Source: Desulfuromonadales bacterium (lineage in GTDB: Bacteria > Desulfobacterota > Desulfuromonadia > Desulfuromonadales > JACZKF01). From it: a stretch of 14,642 nt of DNA. Under the pieces are notes generated by a model. That model saw only the letters and a program-made list of their open reading frames with translations, had not been told where the DNA came from and searched no databases. Below are positions 7,852 through 13,954 of this stretch, in pieces. The position numbers and the translations under genes are program-made. Where the stretch lies: positions 1 through 14,642 of the forward strand of contig JACZKF010000231.1 of the NCBI GenBank assembly GCA_014860175.1, written 5' to 3'. Numbering within the stretch: the stretch's first letter is position 1; the number at the start of each line of letters is the position of its first letter.

Positions 7852-9117
7852 TCATCGGTCTGATCCCCCGACTTTTATCGTCCGGCCGTCCGGGTCGACG
7901 AACTGGAGCTGGCGACGGGGGTAGACGGCGATCAGCTTCCCGGCATGTTCCGGTTTTTTCAACTCTTCCATCACCCGCATGGTCAGCTCGCTCTTCCACT
8001 TCCGGCGCTCCCGGGCATGGACGAGATAGCGGATGACCACTTCCGTCCACGACTCGCTCATGGCGACAAAGACCTGTGGCTCCTCGGCAATGGTGGTTTC
8101 GAGATCGGCGCGGCGCAGGATCTCGGCATATCGTCGGGCCGGCTCGACCATGTGCGAGCCGAGCAGTTCACGGGCGACGCCGGCCAGCACCCGCATGCCA
8201 TGCCCCATGTCCGACTCGTTGGCCAGCTGGACGGCCAGCTCATCCCAGACGAAGGGGAAATCGCGGGTGAGGTTGACCACCGTCCCCGCCAGAACTTCGT
8301 TGTTGGGGAAGGTAATCAGGCGGCCGGTCGGCTGTTCAGCGTTGACGAAACCCCGCCCCGGGGAGCCGATTTCCCAGACAGTGGTGGTCAGGAAGTCAAT
8401 CTGGTAGACATCGCCGAAGACGTCCCCCACCGCCACCCGGTCCCCTACCCGGTAATATCCCTGGAATGAATTGAGCAGCCAGCCGGTGAAGCTCTCGATG
8501 GGGGTCTGCAGCGCCCAGGAGAGGGCGAGGCCGAACAGGCCGACGGAACCGACCAGCGCCCGGATATCTCCGGCCAGGACGCTGAGCACGAGGCCGGCGG
8601 CCAGCGCCCAGACGGTAATGCCAAAAAGGGCGGAGACTGCATGCGCTCTCTCCCAACGGTGAAGCGTCCGCCGCAGCAGAGGGCGAAAGATTCTCACCAG
8701 CAACCAGGCGAGAAAAAGGATGGCCAAAGTGACAACCAGTTTCGGAAGGTTGCTGTAGAACCCCTGCCAAAGACTTTGAACCGTGCGCGCCGCCTCTTCC
8801 GCGGCGGCTTGCCCCAACGGTTCGGGGTCGATCTCCTCCTCAGCAATGCTTGCCGGTGACTCCTCGACGGAAAGGGTGGGGACGGATGCTCCGGCGGCTT
8901 CTTCCGCTCCATCGACCAGACCGGTCTCTCCGGGAGAGACCAGCAGCAGCAGGAGGCTGGTGAGGACGACGGCAAGGAGAGTGGCCTGACGGAACTGCCG
9001 CAAGCGGGTCCGGGCCCCGGTCAGCGGTTTGGCGCCGGGGCGCCTTGGGCGGCGCCGGGATCTGAGGCGTCGTCGCCCTGAAGCTGCAGTACGGGAGTTG
9101 GAGGAAATTCGGCGCAT
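7852..9117 (-). CDS. MscS family mechanosensitive ion channel
   Basis: 421 residues; the ATG at 9117 is preceded by AGGTGA (9122-9127). Order of parts: a basic N-terminal tail with 12 arginines in the first 30 residues, a hydrophobic segment (45-61) that is a signal anchor or cleavable signal, an acidic Ala/Glu-rich linker (65-110), membrane helices at about 123-141 and 161-182, and the pore-lining helix region IRALVGSVGLFGLALSWALQ (185-204). Then comes the MscS beta domain (about 217-285) with YYRVGDRVAVGDVFGDV and FPNNEVLAGTVVNLTRD. The C-terminal alpha/beta part follows. The channel should release solutes on osmotic downshock in the inner membrane. It is convergent with the kinase (16-base gap). 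Confidence 0.9.
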   Translation of the reverse strand: MRRISSNSRTAASGRRRLRSRRRPRRPGAKPLTGARTRLRQFRQATLLAVVLTSLLLLLVSPGETGLVDGAEEAAGASVPTLSVEESPASIAEEEIDPEPLGQAAAEEAARTVQSLWQGFYSNLPKLVVTLAILFLAWLLVRIFRPLLRRTLHRWERAHAVSALFGITVWALAAGLVLSVLAGDIRALVGSVGLFGLALSWALQTPIESFTGWLLNSFQGYYRVGDRVAVGDVFGDVYQIDFLTTTVWEIGSPGRGFVNAEQPTGRLITFPNNEVLAGTVVNLTRDFPFVWDELAVQLANESDMGHGMRVLAGVARELLGSHMVEPARRYAEILRRADLETTIAEEPQVFVAMSESWTEVVIRYLVHARERRKWKSELTMRVMEELKKPEHAGKLIAVYPRRQLQFVDPDGRTIKVGGSDR

Positions 9118-9166
9118 CCAGTCACCTGTTCTTTTCCCGGCCGCTTTTCACATCCGGAGTCCTTGA

Positions 9167-9194
9167 ATAGTAACGGCCTCGGCCCAAGAGACAA
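9167..9194 (-). promoter_or_regulatory. Candidate sigma70 promoter for the MscS-type gene
   Basis: On the minus strand TTGTCT (9194-9189) and TACTAT (9172-9167), each four of six matches to consensus, are separated by 16 bases. The implied start near 9160 gives a leader of about 43 bases. Confidence 0.4.
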
Positions 9195-9210
9195 GCGACC
9201 GAAGGGTCGC
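9195..9210. repeat. Short inverted repeat between divergent promoters
   Basis: GCGACC-GAAG-GGTCGC is a perfect 6-bp inverted repeat with a 4-base centre. It directly abuts the candidate -35 of the MscS-type gene and lies about 40 bases upstream of the -10 of the exported-protein gene, a position suited to an operator serving both. There is no T-run on either side, so a terminator is unlikely. Confidence 0.35.
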
Positions 9211-9247
9211 AAGCGTTTCAGCTCTCCTCTCGGGATCCACTTTGGGC

Positions 9248-9253
9248 TATAAT
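9248..9253 (+). promoter_or_regulatory. -10 element for the small exported protein gene
   Basis: A perfect TATAAT lies 57 bases before the ATG at 9311. No recognisable -35 is found at the right spacing, so activation by a protein would be needed, or the match is chance. Confidence 0.35.
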
Positions 9254-9310
9254 GAGAGTCGAATTCTCCGCCCGGCAGCTTGGGACAAATGACTTGTAGA
9301 GGAGACTGAG

Positions 9311-9622
9311 ATGAGGATATGGAGAGGAAGTAATCTGGTGCTGGCCCTTGCCTTGGCGCTAGCTTTCGTGTTGGTGGTGCCTGAGGCCGAGGCGAAGGAA
9401 GGAAGGGATCGAGACCGCTACCGGTTCTATGGATGGGTGGAGTTGATGCCGGAGGGGCTGCACGGTACCTGGGTCATCGGCGGCCAGGATGTGGTGACCA
9501 ACCCGCGAACGGAATTCGACCAGATGGAAGGGCCCCTGATGGTTGGCGGCTGCGCCAAGGTCGATATCCGGAGGGGGCTGGTGCACGAAATTGACAGTGA
9601 ACCGGCCAGCAACTGCCGCTGA
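9311..9622 (+). CDS. Small exported protein, DUF5666-like
   Basis: 103 residues, with GAGGAG just upstream of the ATG. Residues 1-28 form a Sec signal peptide: a basic start, an Ala/Leu-rich core and an AEA cleavage site before KE. The mature part of about 75 residues contains GWVELMPEGLHGTWVIGGQ, then a TEFDQ...GPLMVGGCAKVDI segment. This layout (a short beta-rich repeat with G-x-W-x-I-x-G and x-VG-x-x-V) resembles the DUF5666 family by eye. Two cysteines (C81, C102) could form a disulfide in the periplasm. Function is unknown. It is divergent from the MscS-type gene and convergent with the htpX operon, which ends 22 bases beyond its stop. Confidence 0.75.
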   Translation: MRIWRGSNLVLALALALAFVLVVPEAEAKEGRDRDRYRFYGWVELMPEGLHGTWVIGGQDVVTNPRTEFDQMEGPLMVGGCAKVDIRRGLVHEIDSEPASNCR

Positions 9623-9644
9623 CCGGAGACGGCCGAAACGCTAT

Positions 9645-10952
9645 TTATCTGGGTTTAAACCGTTCTATTTTTACCCTGCGGATGCCCGTCGGGGTGACTT
9701 TGACGCAGGTCAGAAGGTAGTCGCCCCAGGCGGCTTGTTCCCCCTCCTGCGGGAAGTGCCCCAATTCGGAAAGGATCAGGCCGGCGAGGGTTTCGTAGGG
9801 GGTTCGTTCAGGAAATCGCACCTCCAGCAGGTCTTCCAGATCATTGAGGGAAAGGAGCGCATCGACCAGATAGCTGCCATCCTTGAGCCGCTGAATGCGC
9901 CTCGACTCCGCCTCATCATGCTCATCCTCGATTTCCCCCACCAGCTCCTCCAGCAGATCCTCGGTGGTGACCACGCCGACCAGGCTGCCGTATTCGTCCA
10001 CCACCATCGCCATGTGCAGGTGACGGCGCTGCATCTCCCGCAGCAGGTCGTTGACCATTTTCGCTTCCGGCACAAAGAAGGGGTCCCGCAGGACGCTCTC
10101 CAGGTCGAATTCCGGAGTCGTCACCGCCAGCCCCAGCAGATCCTTGCCATGGATGAAGCCGATGACATTCTCGATCTCCCCCCGATAAACCGGAAAACGC
10201 GAGTATTGGCTATCCAAGACAACCTTCAGGACCTGCTCGCGATCCTGCTCCAGGTCCAGAGCCACGATTCTGGGACGGGGGACCATGACCTCACGTACCT
10301 GGGTCTCGGAAAACTCGAACACATTGCGGATGAACTCCTGCTCGCTGGAGGAGACAGCCCCCGCCTCCCGCCCCTCGGCCACCATCTGCTGGATCTCCTC
10401 TTTGGTGATGAAGGCCTGCTCGCCGGTTGCCTTGATCCCGAGCAGACGGAGAACCGTCCGGCTCGACAGGGTCAGGGTGAATACCGCAATCCCACCGACC
10501 CGGGCGAGGAAGCGAATCGGCCGGGCGACACGAAGGGCGATCCGTTCTGAGTGCTCCAGGGCGAGTGCCTTAGGCACCAGCTCCCCAATGACCAGGGAGA
10601 GATAGGCGATGAACCCGACCACCAGCAGCAGCGACAGGGGGGCGGCGGCATTGCTGATGAGGCGGACCGGGACCTGCTGAAGAATCGGTTTGATGACTTC
10701 GATGGCGGCGGCGCCGCCGACGGCCGAGGCCATGGTGCCGACCAGGGTGACGCCGATCTGCACCGTGGCCAAAAAGCGGTGCGGATCCGAAAGCAGCTCC
10801 TCCACCACCTTGGCCCGCTTGTTCCCCTCGGCCGCCAGTTGGGCGATACGGCCGCGACGCACGGTGACGATTGCGAGTTCCGCGCCGGCAAAAAAGCCGT
10901 TGGCCAATATGAGCAGCAGGACGATGACGAGTTCGAGCCAAAAAGTTTCCAT
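9645..10952 (-). CDS. CNNM/CorC (HlyC) family membrane protein, third gene of the htpX operon
   Basis: 435 residues, full family length. The N-terminal CNNM transmembrane domain (about 1-200) includes NGFFAGAELAIVTVRRGR and VIGELVPKALALEHSERIAL. A CBS pair (about 220-340) has REVMVPRP and GFIHGKDLL in the first repeat and VVDEYGSLVGVVTTEDLLEELVGEI in the second. The CorC_HlyC transporter-associated domain occupies about 350-433. Family members are implicated in Mg/Co or other divalent cation efflux; old 'hemolysin' names are misleading. The start is 9 bases after the TerC-type stop, and AAGGGG overlaps that stop codon, so translation is probably coupled. Being downstream of a manganese riboswitch suggests manganese or magnesium homeostasis (inference). 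A close paralogue lies at the right edge. Confidence 0.9.
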   Translation of the reverse strand: METFWLELVIVLLLILANGFFAGAELAIVTVRRGRIAQLAAEGNKRAKVVEELLSDPHRFLATVQIGVTLVGTMASAVGGAAAIEVIKPILQQVPVRLISNAAAPLSLLLVVGFIAYLSLVIGELVPKALALEHSERIALRVARPIRFLARVGGIAVFTLTLSSRTVLRLLGIKATGEQAFITKEEIQQMVAEGREAGAVSSSEQEFIRNVFEFSETQVREVMVPRPRIVALDLEQDREQVLKVVLDSQYSRFPVYRGEIENVIGFIHGKDLLGLAVTTPEFDLESVLRDPFFVPEAKMVNDLLREMQRRHLHMAMVVDEYGSLVGVVTTEDLLEELVGEIEDEHDEAESRRIQRLKDGSYLVDALLSLNDLEDLLEVRFPERTPYETLAGLILSELGHFPQEGEQAAWGDYLLTCVKVTPTGIRRVKIERFKPR

Positions 10953-10961
10953 GTCCGCCCC

Positions 10962-11966
10962 TTACGGCTTTTTCGGTTCGTTCGGTTCGGTTTTCGCCGG
11001 GCTTCCCGGCACCCACCCGTGAACGGCTTCGGCGGTGGCGATCTCTTTCGGCAGCCCCCGGGTCTTGACCATCGAGACCAGCATCGAGCCGCCGATCAGC
11101 AGAGCGGTGATCAATAGCGCCGCCTCCGTCGGGATGATCTTGCCGAAAGCGGCGTTGATCAACATCTTAGCGCCAACCACCATCAGCACCAGCGACAGCC
11201 CGTACTTGAGATAGTGAAAGCGGTGGATGATGCCGACCAGGGCGAAGTAGAGCGCCCGAAGGCCAAGAATGGCGAAAACGTTGGACGTATAGACGATGAA
11301 CGGATCGGTGGTGATGGCGAAAATGGCCGGGATGGAATCGAGGGCGAAGACCACATCGCTGACCTCGACCAGGATCAGCACTACCATCAACGGTGTCAGG
11401 AAAAGCAGGCCGCCCCGGCGGACGAAGAACTGGTTTCCTTCATACCCCTCCGTTACCCGGAAATGACGGCGGATCAGGCGGACCAGGCGGTTCCCCTCCA
11501 TGTCCGGTTCCTGGTTGATGGTCACCAGCATCTTGGCCCCGGTGAAGATGAGGAAGGCGCCGAAAACATAGATGACCCAGTGGAACGACTCGATAATGGC
11601 GGCGCCGGTCAGGATCAGCGCGGCGCGCATGACGAGAGCCCCCAGAATGCCCCAGAACAGCACCCGATGCTGGTACTGGGCCGGCACTGAAAAGTGACTG
11701 AAGATCAGGACGAAGACGAAAATGTTGTCGACACTCAGGCTCTTTTCCAACAGGTAGCCGGTGAAGAACTCGACCCCGGCGCTGGCGCCGAGGAAGTGGT
11801 AGACCCCGGCGCCGAACATCAGCGCCAGGACGAAGTAGCCGAGGCTGAGCAGGAGAGCTTCCCGAATCCCGACCTCCTGCCCCTTGCGGTGCAGAACACC
11901 CAGATCGAGGGCCAGCAGGACCAGGACGAAAACGTTGAAGCCGAGCCACATCCAGAGTGAATTCAC
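10962..11966 (-). CDS. terC: TerC/Alx family integral membrane protein
   Basis: 334 residues with a GTG start preceded by GGGAGA (11971-11976). About nine hydrophobic segments carry the conserved acidic residues of the family: D21, then EKSLSVDNIFVF (74-85) and EVSDVVFALDSIPAIFAIT (201-219). A charged Pro/Lys tail ends the protein. The size resembles E. coli Alx. TerC-family genes (alx, ykoY, yceF) are established targets of yybP-ykoY manganese riboswitches, and the family is linked to Mn2+ export or metalation of exported enzymes. It lies 43 bases downstream of htpX and 9 bases upstream of the CNNM/CorC gene, in the same direction and presumably on the same transcript as the riboswitch. Confidence 0.92.
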   Translation of the reverse strand: MNSLWMWLGFNVFVLVLLALDLGVLHRKGQEVGIREALLLSLGYFVLALMFGAGVYHFLGASAGVEFFTGYLLEKSLSVDNIFVFVLIFSHFSVPAQYQHRVLFWGILGALVMRAALILTGAAIIESFHWVIYVFGAFLIFTGAKMLVTINQEPDMEGNRLVRLIRRHFRVTEGYEGNQFFVRRGGLLFLTPLMVVLILVEVSDVVFALDSIPAIFAITTDPFIVYTSNVFAILGLRALYFALVGIIHRFHYLKYGLSLVLMVVGAKMLINAAFGKIIPTEAALLITALLIGGSMLVSMVKTRGLPKEIATAEAVHGWVPGSPAKTEPNEPKKP

Positions 11967-12009
11967 AAAATCTCCCGTTCGTGCCGCATTGGTTGACTAC
12001 CCGTTTGAC

Positions 12010-12864
12010 TTACCACCGGGAGAAAGCCATCGCCTCCAGCCGGGCGATCCGCTCCTCCATCGGCGGATGGGTGGAGAAAAGCTTCAGCAGCGACCCGCCG
12101 GTCAGGGGGTTGACGATGAAGAGGTGCGACGTGGCCGGGGTCGCCTCCCGCATCGGCATCCTCGTCGAGGCCTGCTGCAGCTTGCGCAGAGCGTTGGCCA
12201 GTGCCACCGGGTTGCGGCAGATTTTCGCCCCTGAGGCGTCGGCCAGGTATTCGCGGGAGCGAGAGATGGCCATCTGGATCAGCATGGCCGCCATCGGGGC
12301 GATGAACGCCAGGGCCAGGCTGCCGGCGAGGCCGCCCCCCTCCTCGTCCTCGCTGCGGCCGGCGCCGAAAATGGCCGCCCACTGCAGCATGCTGCCGAGC
12401 ATGGAGATGGCGCCGGCAAAGGTGGCGGCGATGGTGGAAATCAGCGTGTCGCGGTTTTGCACGTGGGCCAGTTCATGGGCCATCACCCCTTCGAGTTCCT
12501 CGGCGGAGAGGATCCGCATCAGCCCCTCGGTGGCGGCCACCGCGGCGTTTTGCGGATTGCGGCCGGTGGCAAAGGCGTTGGGACCTTCGGAGGGGATGAT
12601 GTAGACCTTGGGCATCGGCATGTTCGCCTGGCCGGCGAGGCGCCGGACCATGCCGTAAAAGGCCGGACTCTCGGTTTCCGAGACTTCCCGGGCCTTGTAC
12701 ATCTTGAGGATGATCTTGTCCGAATACCAGTAGGAGAAGAAGTTCATGCCGCAGGCGATGGCAAAGGCGATGAGCATGCCGGACTGGCCGCCGATGGCGC
12801 TGCCCATGGCGACCAGCAGGAGGGTGAGGCAGGTGAGAAGGAAGGTGATCTTGATCAGGTTCAT
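12010..12864 (-). CDS. htpX: Membrane zinc metalloprotease HtpX (peptidase M48B)
   Basis: 284 residues, normal family length. Two N-terminal hydrophobic segments (about 5-25 and 30-45) are followed by the M48 core with the zinc-binding HELAH (130-134) and the third ligand E205 in SREYLAD. Two further hydrophobic segments (about 143-166 and 178-199) flank that region. The end STHPPMEERIARLEAM is typical. The enzyme degrades damaged or misassembled inner-membrane proteins. GGAGGT (12871-12876) lies 6 bases before the ATG. It is the first gene after the manganese riboswitch leader, which is unusual because htpX is generally regarded as an envelope-stress or heat-shock gene. Confidence 0.95.
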   Translation of the reverse strand: MNLIKITFLLTCLTLLLVAMGSAIGGQSGMLIAFAIACGMNFFSYWYSDKIILKMYKAREVSETESPAFYGMVRRLAGQANMPMPKVYIIPSEGPNAFATGRNPQNAAVAATEGLMRILSAEELEGVMAHELAHVQNRDTLISTIAATFAGAISMLGSMLQWAAIFGAGRSEDEEGGGLAGSLALAFIAPMAAMLIQMAISRSREYLADASGAKICRNPVALANALRKLQQASTRMPMREATPATSHLFIVNPLTGGSLLKLFSTHPPMEERIARLEAMAFSRW

Positions 12865-12952
12865 TCTTTAACCTCCGCGCGGTTGGTTGCGCGGCGGGTA
12901 AAGAAAAAGACCTTTACCCGCCGCATGGTTGAATGCAGTGGACAAAGGTCTT
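12865..12952 (-). promoter_or_regulatory. Riboswitch expression platform in the htpX leader
   Basis: Successive perfectly complementary segments compete in the mRNA. First, AAGACCUUU (12952-12944), which includes the 3' strand of aptamer P1, can pair with AAAGGUCUU (12915-12907). Second, GCGGCGGGUAAAG (12924-12912) can pair with CUUUACCCGCCGC (12903-12891), 13 bp with an 8-base loop, and shares bases with the first helix. Third, CCGCGC (12894-12889) can pair with GCGCGG (12880-12875), sharing bases with the second helix and with the ribosome binding site GGAGGU (12876-12871). The order fits a switch in which aptamer folding allows the middle hairpin and frees the ribosome binding site. The pairing is seen; the mechanism is inferred. 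Confidence 0.7.
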
Positions 12953-13056
12953 GCAAGGCTCGACATGACGTCGCAGCTCCCGCGTCCGGGTGGGCGAAGC
13001 CACCGTCCTGACGAAGCGCGGGCCGGAATGGTTCCGGATGCTACTCCCCTTTTGAG
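12941..13056 (-). ncRNA. yybP-ykoY manganese riboswitch aptamer
   Basis: The minus-strand RNA has the conserved parts in order. CAAAAGGGGAGUAGC (13054-13040) gives P1 5' strand and loop L1. Helix P2 is CCGGAA/UUCCGG (13037-13032 with 13029-13023 region). Helix P3 is CCCGCG (13022-13017) paired with CGCGGG (12984-12979), enclosing UUCGUCA, an inner stem GGUGG/CCACC and CGG. A small P4 has CGAC/GUCG. The closing strand is GCAAGACCUUU (12954-12944). These match, in order and spelling, the L. lactis aptamer as I remember it, including the UCGUCA...CGG internal loop and the AGCAAGACC end. Such RNAs bind Mn2+ directly and usually switch expression on. It sits 77 bases upstream of htpX, in an operon with a TerC-family gene, a classical partner. 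Confidence 0.93.
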
Positions 13057-13062
13057 CTAGGA

Positions 13063-13091
13063 AGCATACTGCCACTCAGGTAGAATGTCAA
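13063..13091 (-). promoter_or_regulatory. Sigma70 promoter of the riboswitch-htpX operon
   Basis: A perfect TTGACA (13091-13086) and TATGCT (13068-13063, four of six matches) are separated by exactly 17 bases on the minus strand. Transcription would start near 13056, precisely where the aptamer begins, so promoter and riboswitch support each other. Confidence 0.75.
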
Positions 13092-13279
13092 CCAATTACC
13101 CCGAGGGAAGGGCTATCTTTTCGGTGCCCATTACGGTTTCGGGCTTGCTTAAAGCATAGCTTTCGAGTGCGGACCAGGCGGCAGTCTCGACTGTCTTCGT
13201 GTGGGGCCGACCCGGTTCATTTCGTCTGCCAGACGTTGCGTGAGATAGCTGCCTATTTTCTCGCTCAAAGGGATGTAAA

Positions 13280-13954
13280 GTGAGTAAGTCTATCAAAGGC
13301 GCAGGCCCTTGGTCCCGGAACTCTTCATGGAGAACCGCCGGATGGTTCGTGTTGCCAGCCGCAATCTCCTTGTTTTGTGCGTTTGCGGGCACTTGGTTGT
13401 GGCTTCATGACCGATCGGTCACCGCAGAGAACCATCTTCTGGAAAATAGCCAAGCCGTCTTCCTTGCACTTGCCATCGCCTTGCATATTGTGCAAAGCGC
13501 CAGAACCGGCGACGGAGCGGTTCGGCTTTTTCATTTAACGCTCGGCCTCCTTTGCCTCTCCGTTCTTGTCCGGGAGATCGATATCGACAAACTTGGGTCC
13601 GCAGCCATCTGGAATAGTATGGAGGTCGTGGTTCGCCTCTGTGTTGTTCTTGTCTGGATCGTGCTCGGCTCCTACCTTTTGCGGCATTGGGAAGAGCTGT
13701 GGAGACGTAGGCTCCCCCTCTTGATTTCGATGAACAGCTTCCTCGTTTACCTGGGAATCTTCTTCTATATGGCCTCATGGTTTTTTGATAAGTCCGTGAT
13801 CCCGGTAAACCCCGATGTCAGCCAGCTCTGGGAGGAGCTTCTCCAGTTAAGCGCCACTGTCTTCTTTTTCGTGTCCGCGTTAAGGCCACTCTCTCGGGAG
13901 GCGCGCGGTGAGGACCGCAAATGCGCGACTGCCATCGCAGGACATTGCCTTTAG
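13280..13954 (+). CDS. Unrecognised integral membrane protein, about six helices
   Basis: 224 residues from a GTG at 13280 preceded by AAAGGGA (13267-13273); the only nearby ATG (13273) is followed directly by a stop. Hydrophobic segments lie at about 20-42, 56-72, 84-98, 115-135, 147-168 and 186-200, and the C-terminal tail is charged. Possible conserved elements are REIDIDKLG (98-106) and EELLQLSATVFFFVSALRPL (185-204), with acidic residues next to or within helices. I cannot name the family. Base composition and codon use look less GC-rich than in the flanking genes, so acquisition by transfer is possible. Its stop codon abuts the stop of the convergent CNNM/CorC gene with no bases in between. 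No clear promoter is seen in the 190 bases upstream, which it shares with the divergent htpX operon. Confidence 0.65.
   Translation: MSKSIKGAGPWSRNSSWRTAGWFVLPAAISLFCAFAGTWLWLHDRSVTAENHLLENSQAVFLALAIALHIVQSARTGDGAVRLFHLTLGLLCLSVLVREIDIDKLGSAAIWNSMEVVVRLCVVLVWIVLGSYLLRHWEELWRRRLPLLISMNSFLVYLGIFFYMASWFFDKSVIPVNPDVSQLWEELLQLSATVFFFVSALRPLSREARGEDRKCATAIAGHCL

Noticed and set aside
7836..7868. AAAAGCTCCGGTCGG...CCCCCGACTTTT as a bidirectional terminator between the kinase and MscS-type genes
   Set aside because: The arms do not pair continuously and the element would extend into the MscS coding end, so I do not call it.
13096..13392. Minus-strand frame of 98 codons between the htpX promoter and the unknown membrane protein
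   Set aside because: It overlaps the start of the membrane protein gene, lacks a ribosome binding site and has no recognisable motif.
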